From: Candidatus Poseidonia alphae
GTDB lineage: Archaea; Thermoplasmatota; Poseidoniia; Poseidoniales; Poseidoniaceae
Reading direction: 5' to 3'
Length of the DNA stretch: 30,472 nt
NCBI GenBank assembly: GCA_002505405.1
Contig: DAVD01000012.1
Coordinates: 1 to 30,472, forward strand
The number at the start of each line of letters is the position of its first letter. The stretch's first letter is position 1. Below the pieces are notes generated by a model that worked only from the letters and a program-made list of their open reading frames with translations, did not search any database and was not told the origin of the DNA. Both the position numbers and the translations under genes were made by a program. Shown here in pieces: positions 8,334-16,863 of the stretch.

Positions 8334-9041
8334 TTATTCATCCTGCTTTTTGGCAGCGGGTTGGGGGAGCGGGTTGGCCTTATCGATGGCTTGAATGTCG
8401 CCTTGAGCTTGTTTAAAACGAACAAAAAACGTCCATATCCCTCCCAGGGCGGAGATGAAGACGACGATGCTGAGCGGATTGACGTTGATGTGGTCAAATG
8501 GCCCGGGGAATGCTGTTGATGTTGAGAGACCCATCAAGAGCATTACGCCCATAATTACCAACGAAAGAAGCGTCAATACGGTTCGGTCTGCACGAGAAAA
8601 ACCACGGTAATTTCGGGTCCCGGCTACGGCTTGAGCCTGAGTCCCCATGTACGAACCCAACAACGTGAGCAACGCTGCTGCAAATCCAAGAGCAAGGTCA
8701 TTGACAAAGACTGATGCGCTCAAACACACCACCCAAGTCGAATCTAAAATGCGGTCAATGGTGTGGTCGAGATAATCGCCCCATCGTGTGACTTCGCCTT
8801 TAGCACGAGCCAATGAGCCGTCCAATCCGTCAAAGATCATGGCGAGTCCAATCATCAAGGCTGCCCCGAGCATCCACCAACCGCCGCTGGTTTGGTCGGG
8901 AGCGTACATGGCCAGAAGGCCTCCTGCGACGCCAAAAGGAAGCGCAACCCAGGTGATGGTAATGGGGGAGACGTTTGATGCAATCTTCAACATCGGTCCA
9001 AGAGCGGCTTCCCAACGACGACGTAGTTTCTCAAGGGCCAT
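8334..9041 (-). CDS. CDP-alcohol phosphatidyltransferase family protein (archaetidylinositol phosphate synthase-like)
   Basis: Membrane enzyme that joins an alcohol head group to a CDP-activated archaeal lipid. The family motif is complete: D71, D74, G75, A78, R79, G88, D92 and D96 in DGLDGSLAR...GDYLDHTID; these residues bind metal and CDP. Six hydrophobic helices fit the fold and 235 residues is normal. The short amphipathic N-terminal helix (LEKLRRRW) is common in this group. Archaeal relatives mostly use inositol 1-phosphate, but head-group choice is inference. A strong AAGGAGGTG ribosome site lies about 10 bases before the ATG. It follows the Fap7-like kinase by 61 bases on the same strand. 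Confidence 0.88.
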   Translation of the reverse strand: MALEKLRRRWEAALGPMLKIASNVSPITITWVALPFGVAGGLLAMYAPDQTSGGWWMLGAALMIGLAMIFDGLDGSLARAKGEVTRWGDYLDHTIDRILDSTWVVCLSASVFVNDLALGFAAALLTLLGSYMGTQAQAVAGTRNYRGFSRADRTVLTLLSLVIMGVMLLMGLSTSTAFPGPFDHINVNPLSIVVFISALGGIWTFFVRFKQAQGDIQAIDKANPLPQPAAKKQDE

Positions 9042-9102
9042 GCTTGTTCCACCTCCTTGAGCCTGTTATGGTTTGTGGAGTTAACAAGGAACAAAAGGGG
9101 CA

Positions 9103-9642
9103 TTATGAGAGCCAATCGATGGCTCCACGTATTGCTTCTTCCAACGGAGCGCCTTTGCAACCATCGTTCAACCAATCCATGACCATTGCAGCTGCATCTT
9201 CAGCGGATTGAGAGGTCGTGTCGACCTCAAGGATAGGGATGTCCACTTCAAACTCCACCAATTCCGACCAATGGCCGGATGTCATTTCCCATTCGACGTT
9301 CGAACGAACTTTTCCCTCACCGTAACCGCGCTTTGAGAGCCGTTGCTGAAGGGTTGAGGGAGCGCAGCGGAGAAGAACGATGCCATCAACATCCATCAAA
9401 TGGGACAGGTGGCCGTCAAGGACTGTACTTTTGTCCCCGTTGAACTCCCATGCATCAGCCAGCGCGTGTATATCGATGGGTGAGGCGCCGTCATCAGGAT
9501 CTTCAGCCCCCAAACAATCGAGCGACTGTGCGAGGTCTCGCAAACTCAGAACAGACCATCCAGAGCGCTCCAGAACAGCGCAGAGTTCAGTCTTCCCAAC
9601 GCCAGGGGTGCCGGAAACAGCGATGGTCCGTATTTCGCTCAT
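9103..9642 (-). CDS. Adenylate kinase-like protein, Fap7/hCINAP type
   Basis: Small P-loop NMP kinase of the Fap7/AK6 type, present in archaea and eukaryotes, where the eukaryotic members act in the last cleavage of 18S rRNA. The 179 residues begin TIAVSGTPGVGKTE (Walker A at 11-18), have VLDGHLSHLM as the usual DGH motif, and LLRCAPSTLQQRLSKRGY as the lid-like RCxPxxLxxRLxxRGY region. ATGs up to 9687 are in frame, but this start places the P-loop at its normal distance, has a GGAG site 8 bases upstream, and a TATA-like box 26 bases upstream. It shares its upstream region with the divergent helical protein. Confidence 0.86.
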   Translation of the reverse strand: MSEIRTIAVSGTPGVGKTELCAVLERSGWSVLSLRDLAQSLDCLGAEDPDDGASPIDIHALADAWEFNGDKSTVLDGHLSHLMDVDGIVLLRCAPSTLQQRLSKRGYGEGKVRSNVEWEMTSGHWSELVEFEVDIPILEVDTTSQSAEDAAAMVMDWLNDGCKGAPLEEAIRGAIDWLS

Positions 9643-9663
9643 GGTCGCTGCTCCTGCTTCATG

Positions 9664-9672
9664 TATGTAAAG
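9664..9672 (-). promoter_or_regulatory. TATA-like element for the Fap7-type kinase
   Basis: On the minus strand ctttacata is centred about 26 bases before the kinase ATG. This is the spacing expected if transcription starts at or next to the start codon. Confidence 0.5.
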
Positions 9673-9734
9673 AGAGGAGCGGCTCATTGGATGAAAGGCA
9701 TCATAGGAGAGAACCGACAGCGGTGCATGTTGCT

Positions 9735-10484
9735 ATGTTTGGTATGCAAGACCCTTCACAAACGCTCCTCCAAATAGAGCGTTACATGCAAGGGGGACGA
9801 TTGGAACTCTCAGAAGTGATGGCGACCCAGTTTTGCGACATGATGTTGGCCAACAAAAAGCGAGACGTTCAGCAACAGATCTTCCTCCTCAAGGGATTGC
9901 GTTTGATGTGCGACGTGTACATGCTCCGGGATAAAGCCAGTCAAAGCATGACGGCCATCAAGAAAATGCATCGTGAACGCAAGAGTCTGGTGAAAATCCT
10001 TGAGAAGAACGCCCCTGCAATGCTGGCATCGATGCAACCAGAACATGAAGACCATCTTCGAGCAGGCCGTCTTTACGCCTTGGCTGGAAAGGTTGGTGCA
10101 GCCAAGAAATCATTCGCAAGATGTGAAGCCTTGGTCCCCGGCCATTTGCCTGCAGCCATCGCAGCTGTCCACCTGCTTCCCAACAAGAAACACGTTGAGC
10201 GGCTACTTGGGGCTGTGGAAAAAGCAGGCGCTGTCATCCTCGCTGGTGGAGTGTTTCAACTCAATCCTGAACATGCCCCCTCAGCGGGATTGGATGACAT
10301 CAACAAGGCCCTGTCTGTAGCGGCTCAGCAATTGCCGTCTCATGGACCGCAGTGCAACGCGAGCATTCAGAACCTTTCAGACCAACAAACAGCGATATCA
10401 AAAGGGGAACAGGCGGCAAACGAGCGCCTCCAATCGGCTCTCGATAATCTCAAGCCAAAGCATGACTATTACCAGTACGGTTGA
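9735..10484 (+). CDS. Helical-repeat (TPR-like) protein, unknown function
   Basis: 249 residues, almost wholly predicted helix with no membrane segment. The stretch AGRLYALAGKVGAAKKSFAR followed by EALVPGHLPAAIAAVHL has the pattern of a TPR pair, and earlier helices (QIFLLKGLRLMCDVYMLRDKA) repeat a similar A/L spacing. The C-terminal part is a probable coiled coil ending in KHDYYQYG. It is likely a cytoplasmic scaffold, but no partner is evident. The start is uncertain: ATG at 9735 is chosen, and an in-frame GTG at 9723 with an AGGAGA site 12 bases upstream is an alternative. The stop lies three bases from the 3' end of the convergent initiator tRNA. Confidence 0.7.
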   Translation: MFGMQDPSQTLLQIERYMQGGRLELSEVMATQFCDMMLANKKRDVQQQIFLLKGLRLMCDVYMLRDKASQSMTAIKKMHRERKSLVKILEKNAPAMLASMQPEHEDHLRAGRLYALAGKVGAAKKSFARCEALVPGHLPAAIAAVHLLPNKKHVERLLGAVEKAGAVILAGGVFQLNPEHAPSAGLDDINKALSVAAQQLPSHGPQCNASIQNLSDQQTAISKGEQAANERLQSALDNLKPKHDYYQYG

Positions 10485-10487
10485 TGG

Positions 10488-10562
10488 TAGCGAGGGATGG
10501 ATTTGAACCATCGATCTCCGGGTTATGAGCCCGACGGGATATCCAGACTACCCCACCTCGCT
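10488..10562 (-). tRNA. Initiator tRNA-Met (anticodon CAU)
   Basis: The minus strand folds as a cloverleaf: acceptor AGCGAGG/CCTCGCT plus discriminator A, D arm with GGGGTAGTCTGGATATCCC, anticodon loop CTCATAA, and T arm GATGG-TTCAAAT-CCATC. Initiator features are the A1:U72 pair and three consecutive G:C pairs next to the anticodon loop (GGG-CTCATAA-CCC). CCA is not encoded and there is no intron. The minus-strand sequence gtttcaaaac, about 27 bases upstream, is a fair TATA element. Confidence 0.93.
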
Positions 10563-10641
10563 AACCATTGCGCCACAGTTCACTGTTTTGAAACCACCGA
10601 TAACGATGGCTGACGGAAAGTGTTCATTTTCCACTGATTTG

Positions 10642-11484
10642 ATGAACAAGAAACGTTTACCCTTATTCATGCGCAGGCCAACTCTTCGACCTTGGTTGAT
10701 GTTTGCGCTGATGGTATCATGTGGCCTTTCGGGGTGCCTTGGGGACAGCGAAGGTCCTGAAAATAAGAATCCCATTTCCATGGAAGTCTACTATGATGCT
10801 ACTTCCGGTACCATCGAAGAGGTCGTCCAAAATGGAGCGGTGCTGTCTCAAAGTGGAGTGGAACTCAGTTTTGACTTCGCACGGGTCACGTCAAAGGCAG
10901 GGAACATGAAATCGTTCAGTTACGACCCTGGAGATGATGATGATGGCTCAAATAGCGTAACAGTCAACGCTAACGACCAGGCTGAAATCTCGTACACTTA
11001 CCTAACCCACGGGCTGTTTACGGCAATACTAACCGCGGTGGATGAAAGCGACAACACGGCAAACATCACATTGGAAATCCGCATCGATAAGCAAATCCAA
11101 TGGACGCAGACCAACACGGACAATCCAAGTCCAATGGCCATTGAAACAACGCCCGATTGCGAATGCCCAACCCCTGAGAAGATCGACATTGATTCAACCA
11201 TTACCAACCCCAATTCGTTCCCTACACCCGCTACCATCACCGTAACCTGGCATCTGAACAACCCGAATGGCGATGAGGAAGCCTTCCATACCGAACAGAT
11301 CGGGGACGGACAAGACGCTTCATGGACACACGGCCAATACAACGTAGAAGGTGGAGATTGGGCGCTCGAGGTCACCATTGACGCCGGCGATGGAACCATC
11401 GACATCGCCCACACGGTAGGTATAGTGTATGAGGCATTGGAATCCGACCCACGACCCTTCACCTCTGATGTTCCAGAAGCGTGA
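10642..11484 (+). CDS. Secreted lipoprotein with PKD-like and Ig-like domains
   Basis: 280 residues beginning with a basic N-region (NKKRLPLFMRRPTLRP), a hydrophobic core (WLMFALMVSC) and a lipobox LSGC with Cys32 as the predicted lipidated residue, so it should be anchored outside the membrane. Residues from about 65 to 150 resemble a PKD-type domain (FSYDPGDDDDGSN ... YLTHGLFTAILTAVDESDN), and from about 180 to 270 another beta-sandwich similar to CARDB (ATITVTWHLNNPNGDEE ... WALEVTIDAGDG). A CEC pair at about 166-168 could form a disulfide or bind metal. ATGs at 10606 and 10669 are alternative starts; all keep the lipobox. Function is unknown; binding-protein or matrix roles are possible. 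Confidence 0.78.
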   Translation: MNKKRLPLFMRRPTLRPWLMFALMVSCGLSGCLGDSEGPENKNPISMEVYYDATSGTIEEVVQNGAVLSQSGVELSFDFARVTSKAGNMKSFSYDPGDDDDGSNSVTVNANDQAEISYTYLTHGLFTAILTAVDESDNTANITLEIRIDKQIQWTQTNTDNPSPMAIETTPDCECPTPEKIDIDSTITNPNSFPTPATITVTWHLNNPNGDEEAFHTEQIGDGQDASWTHGQYNVEGGDWALEVTIDAGDGTIDIAHTVGIVYEALESDPRPFTSDVPEA

Positions 11485-11608
11485 AGATGTTTACTTTCAC
11501 ATCCACGAAATCAAAACTAAAAGTGAAGGAAACGGGTTACTGACAACCGTTCAGTTAGCAAGAAAACCAACAATCAACCCTCTCACTTCTCGCGCCGTCC
11601 ATCGTTCA

Positions 11609-11617
11609 TTCATATAC
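11609..11617 (+). promoter_or_regulatory. TATA element for radA
   Basis: ttcatatac lies about 40 bases before the radA ATG, in the longest gene-free stretch of the window. The same nine bases occur in front of the MMPL transporter gene. The predicted transcript starts near 11640, giving a leader of roughly a dozen bases. The rest of the gap (11485-11608) shows no gene or clear hairpin. Confidence 0.55.
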
Positions 11618-11652
11618 GGAAGGCCAGTCCTGTTGCATGGAAGTGAACAGAA

Positions 11653-12687
11653 ATGGCAGCAAAAGGTAAGAAGAAAGTCAGCATTGAAGTTGAAAAGAAT
11701 GAAAGTCCTAAGGCAACGGTAGAAGAAACAATGCCCGAAGAAGAAGAGGAGAAGATCACCATCGAAGATTTGCCTGGTGTTGGACCCGCAACGGCCGAAA
11801 AACTACGTGAAGCAGGATTTGATGAACTCCTTGCACTGGCGGTTATGTCACCTGCAGACCTTGCAGAAGAAGCAGAACTCGGTGAAGCCGTTGCAGGTAA
11901 AATCATTGCAGCAGCAAAGAAAATGGCGAACATTGGCGGATTCGTATCGGGTGACGCACTCCTGGAGCGACGCCGTGAAGTACAGAAACTCACGTCCAAG
12001 GTACAATCCATTGATGATTTACTTGGAGGCGGATTTGAGACGCAAGCCCTCGTTGAAGTCTACGGAGAATTTGGTAGCGGAAAAACTCAAATCGGCCACC
12101 AACTCGCTGTGAACTGCACCATGACGCTTGAACAAGGGGGGTTGGATGGAGATGTATTCTACATTGACACAGAAGACACGTTCCGTCCAGAGCGAATCAC
12201 ACAGATGGCCCGAGGTCACGGCGTGGACCCTGAATACGTGCTGTCACGAATTCACGTTGCACGTGCGTACAATTCAGCTCACCAAATGCTTCTCGCAGAT
12301 GAGATTAAGCGCATGAGCAAGGGACTCAACGTGAAGATGATCATTGTTGATTCATTGACCAGCCACTTCCGTGCAGAATTTATTGGAAGGGGAATGCTTG
12401 CTCGACGCCAACAGAAACTCAACAGTCATCTGAAGGATTTGAAGCAGCTCGCTGACATCAACAACGCCATGGTACTCGTGACCAACCAGGTCCATGCAAA
12501 ACCGGATGCAATGTGGGGTGACCCCACCAAGCCAATCGGTGGCCACATTCTTGCGCACGCAAGCACCTTCCGCCTCTACCTACGAAAGGCAAAGGGCGGC
12601 CGTCGTATTGCACGATTGGTCGATTCCCCAAACCTTCCTGACGGTGAATGCGTCTATCAGGTAACAGAAGAAGGTCTACGTGACTGA
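11653..12687 (+). CDS. radA: DNA repair and recombination protein RadA
   Basis: Archaeal RecA/Rad51 recombinase that coats single-stranded DNA and performs ATP-dependent strand exchange. The 344 residues carry a Lys/Glu-rich N-terminus, a helix-hairpin-helix DNA-binding domain (IEDLPGVGPATAEKLREAGF, about 37-56), the linker with GFVSGDALLERRREV, Walker A GEFGSGKT at 138-145, FYIDTEDTFRPERI, Walker B MIIVDSLTSHF at about 222, and the L2-side GGHILAHASTFRLYLRK. Length and motif order are standard. It lies 87 bases upstream of ftsZ on the same strand. The start is fixed by the Lys-rich N-terminus and the TATA spacing. Confidence 0.98.
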   Translation: MAAKGKKKVSIEVEKNESPKATVEETMPEEEEEKITIEDLPGVGPATAEKLREAGFDELLALAVMSPADLAEEAELGEAVAGKIIAAAKKMANIGGFVSGDALLERRREVQKLTSKVQSIDDLLGGGFETQALVEVYGEFGSGKTQIGHQLAVNCTMTLEQGGLDGDVFYIDTEDTFRPERITQMARGHGVDPEYVLSRIHVARAYNSAHQMLLADEIKRMSKGLNVKMIIVDSLTSHFRAEFIGRGMLARRQQKLNSHLKDLKQLADINNAMVLVTNQVHAKPDAMWGDPTKPIGGHILAHASTFRLYLRKAKGGRRIARLVDSPNLPDGECVYQVTEEGLRD

Positions 12688-12774
12688 CGGTGGAATTCAA
12701 AAGGCCATCAAATTGCATCAAGACCCCACCTTTAGGGCGGCACATTCAAGTTCTCTTCAACGAGAATCAGCCTT

Positions 12775-13902
12775 ATGCGCCATTTGATTGAACGTGTGCT
12801 CGAATTGTCGGACGACGAACAACGGGTGGTAACTCACCAACAAGTTCCTGACCAAGGGTCCGAGGAAGAATTGCGAGCATTGCTTGAGTCCTTGCAACCC
12901 CGAATTCGAGTCTATGGTGCCGGTGGTGCTGGATGCAATGCCATAAATCGTCTCTTCGAAGAGGGTTTGTTTGAATCATCTTACGTGACCGGGTACGCCA
13001 TCAATACCGATGCTCAAGCCCTGTTGCAATCACCTCTCCAGGAGAAGGTTCTCATCGGGAGAACCGCCCGCGGCCGTGGTGCAGGTGGCGATCCCACCAA
13101 AGGGGAAGCTGCTGCATTGGAATCTGAGATGGTCTTGCGAAGAATCACCAACGACACTCAACTCGCCATCATTACCGCGGGAATGGGTGGCGGTTCTGGA
13201 ACAGGTGCTGCAGGGCATATCGCCCGACTTGCTAAAGCTCAAGGAGCCATGACCATTGCCGTAGTCACCTATCCGTTCAAATCCGAAGGCTCTCTACGAA
13301 AGCAAAATGCTGAATGGGGCCTTGAACGACTTCGAGAACATTGCGATACCATTCTTGTCATTCCCAACGAACGCTTGTTGGAAATAGAAGGTGTCAAGGA
13401 CTTGCCGATCGCAAGCGCTTTCCGTGTCGGAGATGAGTTGCTGGTCCGATCAATAACCGGTGTCACCGAGTTGCTAACTACCGATGGAATGGTAAATCTC
13501 GATTTCGAGGACCTCAAAGCCGTCATCAATTCAGGCGGAGGCGTCGCCATGATCGGGCTTGGTGCTGCAAAGGGCGCCGGTCGAGCGGAGGCAGCCACCA
13601 TGGAAGCCTTGCACTCACCCTTGCTTGAACTTGACATGAGCGACGCCCGTGGAGCACTCATCAACGTGGTAGGAGGCAACAACCTCACGCTTGGAGAAGC
13701 CGAGCGATGTGCCCAGTTAATCCAAGAACAAATCTCCCCCAATGCCAAGATCATCTGGGGAGCAGCGGTTGATGAATCGTTGACCGATGAAATCAGAGTC
13801 ATGCTTGTGCTCACTGGAGTAAAGAGTGACCAAATTCATGGGGCTACTGAAAACCGTCAATTGAGAGCGCTAAGAAACCGACAAATTGAATTTGTCAATT
13901 GA
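12775..13902 (+). CDS. ftsZ: Cell division protein FtsZ
   Basis: Tubulin-like GTPase that forms the cytokinetic ring. GTP-binding GAGGAGCNAINR at about 48-59, NTDAQAL, RGRGAGGDPTKGEAA, the tubulin signature GGGSGTG at 138-144, and the catalytic T7-loop region NLDFEDLKAVI at about 240 are all present, so the protein should be an active GTPase. It has 375 residues with a 45-residue charged N-terminal extension; the C-terminal tail after the core is short (about 30 residues) and basic. An AT-rich ctttaggg about 40 bases before the ATG could be a TATA box. Its stop abuts that of the next, convergent gene. Confidence 0.98.
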   Translation: MRHLIERVLELSDDEQRVVTHQQVPDQGSEEELRALLESLQPRIRVYGAGGAGCNAINRLFEEGLFESSYVTGYAINTDAQALLQSPLQEKVLIGRTARGRGAGGDPTKGEAAALESEMVLRRITNDTQLAIITAGMGGGSGTGAAGHIARLAKAQGAMTIAVVTYPFKSEGSLRKQNAEWGLERLREHCDTILVIPNERLLEIEGVKDLPIASAFRVGDELLVRSITGVTELLTTDGMVNLDFEDLKAVINSGGGVAMIGLGAAKGAGRAEAATMEALHSPLLELDMSDARGALINVVGGNNLTLGEAERCAQLIQEQISPNAKIIWGAAVDESLTDEIRVMLVLTGVKSDQIHGATENRQLRALRNRQIEFVN

Positions 13903-14517
13903 TTACGAACGCCCTGCTGACCAGAGCATTCCAACAAGTGCACAAAGCCCAACGGCCAAAAGTACCTTATCGAACGGATCCAATCCATCAATGGATGGAG
14001 ATTGGTCAAGATCGCCTTCATATTCAGTTCCTGGCAAGACAACTGAATATTCATTCCAACCGTCTCCTGTTTGCTGACCGTTCCCGTTCACTGCGTTGCC
14101 GTAAACCGAAAACTCACTCCTGCTTGTATTGTCCGTCGGAGAAGTCCACGTGAAATTCCAGACCCGCTGATAGGTTCCGTTTTCTGTATGAGTCCATCCA
14201 TTGTCGAGGTATTGGGCTTCGCTTTGGTTGAACATCATTGACCCGTTGGAAACAGTGATTCGAAATCCTCCTTGCGAATGCTCTTCATCAACTGCAATAG
14301 AACTGCTGAGGTGAAGTTGAACGTTGTAGGTGATGTTCGCTTCGTACTCCGATGGGAGCCCTACCAAACTGACATCGGTGGAATCCGCCCGGGAATGACA
14401 CAGACACCCTTCATTGCCCCCTTCACCAACCCCACTTGGTACGCTGCTTACCGATGGGAGCATGAGGAGAATCGCTAACATCACGAACAGGCCCATGCTG
14501 CGTATGATGTCACCCAT
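13903..14517 (-). CDS. Secreted, membrane-anchored CxCH protein of the choice-of-anchor V / reelin-like type
   Basis: 204 residues. A signal peptide (SMGLFVMLAILLMLPSVSS) is followed at once by a glycine-rich segment with C38-L-C40-H41, a beta-sandwich, and a C-terminal hydrophobic helix (VLLAVGLCALVGMLW). The order of YxxNVxL, GGFRITVSNG, WTHTENGT, WNFTWTSPTDN and FSVYGNAVNGNG matches what I know as the choice-of-anchor V domain, which often begins with a CxxCH or CxCH motif. The CxCH could bind heme or metal, or only form a disulfide; that is inference. ATG at 14589 is an alternative start and fits the TATA spacing better, but would give a 30-residue basic N-region. It probably sits on the outer face of the membrane. 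Confidence 0.72.
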   Translation of the reverse strand: MGDIIRSMGLFVMLAILLMLPSVSSVPSGVGEGGNEGCLCHSRADSTDVSLVGLPSEYEANITYNVQLHLSSSIAVDEEHSQGGFRITVSNGSMMFNQSEAQYLDNGWTHTENGTYQRVWNFTWTSPTDNTSRSEFSVYGNAVNGNGQQTGDGWNEYSVVLPGTEYEGDLDQSPSIDGLDPFDKVLLAVGLCALVGMLWSAGRS

Positions 14518-14609
14518 GATTTTCCCTGTTCGCCGTTCTCCTTGATGCTTTCCACCGGATTTCTCGATGGTGTTTCGCTGATGATGCATGAGCGTTCGTG
14601 GAAAACCAT

Positions 14610-14617
14610 GTTTTAAC
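14610..14617. promoter_or_regulatory. Shared TATA-like element for divergent genes
   Basis: gttttaac is a near-palindromic AT-rich block between divergent genes. It is about 29 bases before the plus-strand start at 14643 and about 25 bases before the minus-strand ATG at 14589, so it could serve both directions. Support is spacing only. Confidence 0.4.
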
Positions 14618-14642
14618 TATGATGAGAACGGGAGATGATAAT

Positions 14643-15194
14643 ATGTCTAACGAAGAACCGATGATTGGATCTGATGAAGACGAAGAGGAAATGGATATTT
14701 ATGCCGCTCTTGGGCTCAACACTCCCGTTGAACCAAGTGTGTCTGCAAATACATCACAATCCGGATTCCACATTGACCCCACGGATCCTCTCGCTGCCTT
14801 CATGGACGATGACGACGATGACGGTGCCGAAGAGCCCCTCATGTTTGGACAAACCAGCCCCGCAAGTGTACCCGTTGAAGAACTGCTTGCCGTTCTCGTG
14901 AAAGATACGCTCAACGATGGCGCCATCCAACAAACCCTCCCCTCCGATTCAATTCGTGTAGATCTTGATTCAACACTCGTCAAAAAGGACCGTGACGCCT
15001 ACCATTTGTCCCTCATCATCGACATGGGAGGAGAACAGATCAAGCCCTTCGCAACCGTTCGAGCATCCGGTGACACGTGGGCTCCAATGCAACCTCCAAA
15101 GGGATTGCATCAGGTCTGGCTTCCGTTGTACCATTCACTAGCAAAGGCGCTGACCAATGCACTGATGCAGCAAGGTCGTCCATCAAGCCTCTGA
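14643..15194 (+). CDS. Acidic two-part protein, unknown function
   Basis: 183 residues. The first 60 are very acidic and low-complexity, with a run of five Asp and short hydrophobic patches (MDIYAALGL; DPLAAFM) that look like binding motifs in a disordered arm. The second half, from about residue 75 (VPVEELLAVLVKDTL), is a predicted alpha/beta domain with LSLIIDMGGEQI, ending in helix KGLHQVWLPLYHSLAKALTNAL. There is no signal peptide or membrane helix. Upstream in-frame ATGs exist at 14598 and 14619, but 14643 has GGGAG about ten bases upstream and begins the acidic run. The last 12 bases overlap the convergent OsmC-family gene. No family recognised. Confidence 0.68.
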   Translation: MSNEEPMIGSDEDEEEMDIYAALGLNTPVEPSVSANTSQSGFHIDPTDPLAAFMDDDDDDGAEEPLMFGQTSPASVPVEELLAVLVKDTLNDGAIQQTLPSDSIRVDLDSTLVKKDRDAYHLSLIIDMGGEQIKPFATVRASGDTWAPMQPPKGLHQVWLPLYHSLAKALTNALMQQGRPSSL

Positions 15195-15578
15195 AAGAGG
15201 ATGAAGAACTGACCCATGTGTTATGGTGATCTTCTCGTTGAACATGTGAGATACACTGCAATACTTATCATGGCTCATTTTGACAATTCGTTCGACGAGT
15301 TTGAGGGGAACGTCACCACGGACATGGTATTCCAGATGAATCGCTGTAAAAACCCGAGGAGTACCCGTAGCCCGCTCTGCGCTCATTTCTACCCAAACCT
15401 TGTCAAAGACACGTTCCTTCAATCCAAGGACAACGTCGGCCATTGAACACAAACCAATCATTTGCAGGGTGACCTGCATTGGTGTTGGCCCGTCATCCCA
15501 GTCAAAATCCAAGCGATCTCCTGTATCATTAACACCGAATGCCTTCGACCCTTTCACCCATTCTACTCTCCCGTGCAT
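15183..15578 (-). CDS. OsmC/Ohr-family protein
   Basis: 131 residues matching the OsmC family throughout, starting HGRVEWVKGSKAFG and DRLDFDWDDGPTPMQ, then the helix with the first redox cysteine (IGLCSMADVVLGLKER, C44) and the second in KYCSVSHMF (C107). Both cysteines are kept, so a thiol peroxidase acting on organic hydroperoxides is likely; the glycine-rich first strand is closest to the YhfA-like branch, whose substrate is unclear. The ATG at 15578 puts the first strand at the family's usual N-terminus; in-frame starts up to 15659 would overlap the icd gene. It is divergent from icd with 58 bases between. Confidence 0.87.
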   Translation of the reverse strand: MHGRVEWVKGSKAFGVNDTGDRLDFDWDDGPTPMQVTLQMIGLCSMADVVLGLKERVFDKVWVEMSAERATGTPRVFTAIHLEYHVRGDVPLKLVERIVKMSHDKYCSVSHMFNEKITITHGSVLHPLSEA

Positions 15579-15636
15579 GCAAATGCTACGGGCGGTTGAT
15601 TCTTGAAGGAGATGCATCTCGCTTCTGCTGAGAGAC

Positions 15637-16863
15637 ATGTCAGGAACACCAGTAACCATGGAAAGCGGTCAACTTAACGTACCCAACGACCCTGTAATTC
15701 ATTACATCGAAGGCGACGGAATCGGTGTTGACATCACCCCGGTCATGATGAGCGTTGTCGACGCTGCCGTGAACAAAGCTTACAATGGGGAAAAAGCCAT
15801 CGTTTGGAAGGAAGTGCTGGCTGGCGAAAAGGCATTCAATGCAACGGGCGAATGGCTCCCACAAGCAACCTTGGATGCTATGCGAAATGGATTGGTGTCC
15901 ATCAAAGGACCGCTCACTACGCCTGTTGGCGGAGGCATACGCTCACTCAACGTCGCTCTTCGACAAAAACTGGACCTCTATGCTTGCGTTCGCCCTGTTC
16001 GCTGGTACGAAGGAACACCTTCACCCGTAAAGGCCCCTGGTGATGTCGACATGATCATTTTCCGAGAAAACAGCGAAGACGTTTACGCTGGAATTGAATG
16101 GGAAGCAGGCAGTGACGACGTGAAGAAGGTTATCGATTTCTTGCAAAATGAAATGGGAGTTGACAAAATCCGCTTCCCCGAAACATCAGGAATTGGAATC
16201 AAGCCGGTCTCTCAAGAAGGAACCGCTCGTATTGTTCGTGCTGCCATGAAGTATGCTATTGAGAACGATAAGCCAAGCGTGACATTGGTTCACAAAGGGA
16301 ACATCATGAAGTTCACCGAAGGTGGTTTCCGCGATTGGGGATACGCTTTGGCCAAAGAAGAATTTGGAGCCACTGAACTCGATGGAGGTCCATGGTGCAC
16401 CCTCAAGAATCCAATCACTGGAAACACCATCCTCATCAAAGATGTCATCGCTGATGCTATGCTTCAACAAATCATCACCCGCCCTGCTGAGTACAGTGTG
16501 CTAACCACCATGAACCTCAACGGAGATTACATTTCGGATGCTCTCGCTGCTCAAGTTGGTGGTATTGGTATTGCACCAGGCGCTAACATCAACTACGACT
16601 CTGGAATTTCAATCTTCGAAGCCACTCACGGAACGGCTCCAAAGTACGCAGGTCAAAACAAGGTAAACCCTGGTTCGTTGATTCTTTCCGCCGAAATGAT
16701 GCTACGCCACATGGGATGGAAAGATGCTGCTGACCTCATCGTCAAAGGAATGGAAGGGGCCATCTCAAACAAGACCGTGACCTATGACTTCGAACGATTG
16801 ATGGACGATGCAACCCTGCTTTCATGCAGTGCCTTCGGTGAAACAATGATTGCTCATATGTGA
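15637..16863 (+). CDS. icd: NADP-dependent isocitrate dehydrogenase
   Basis: Oxidative decarboxylation of isocitrate to 2-oxoglutarate in the TCA cycle. The 408 residues align over their length with the E. coli-type enzyme: IEGDGIGVDITPVM, the substrate loop RSLNVALRQKLDLYACVRPVRW, IFRENSEDVYAGIEW, VHKGNIMKFTEGGFRDWGY, and EATHGTAPKYAGQNKVNPGS. The Lys-Tyr of PKYAG, the Val of NKVNP, and the Tyr and Arg of TYDFERLM are those that select NADP over NAD in this family. The start codon is well placed 10 to 20 residues before the first strand. It is followed by a possible tiny reading frame overlapping its stop, then converges on the PIN-domain gene. Confidence 0.96.
   Translation: MSGTPVTMESGQLNVPNDPVIHYIEGDGIGVDITPVMMSVVDAAVNKAYNGEKAIVWKEVLAGEKAFNATGEWLPQATLDAMRNGLVSIKGPLTTPVGGGIRSLNVALRQKLDLYACVRPVRWYEGTPSPVKAPGDVDMIIFRENSEDVYAGIEWEAGSDDVKKVIDFLQNEMGVDKIRFPETSGIGIKPVSQEGTARIVRAAMKYAIENDKPSVTLVHKGNIMKFTEGGFRDWGYALAKEEFGATELDGGPWCTLKNPITGNTILIKDVIADAMLQQIITRPAEYSVLTTMNLNGDYISDALAAQVGGIGIAPGANINYDSGISIFEATHGTAPKYAGQNKVNPGSLILSAEMMLRHMGWKDAADLIVKGMEGAISNKTVTYDFERLMDDATLLSCSAFGETMIAHM

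Noticed and set aside
12688..12774. Small gene or RNA between radA and ftsZ
   Set aside because: No open frame with start signals, no convincing hairpin; probably only the ftsZ promoter.
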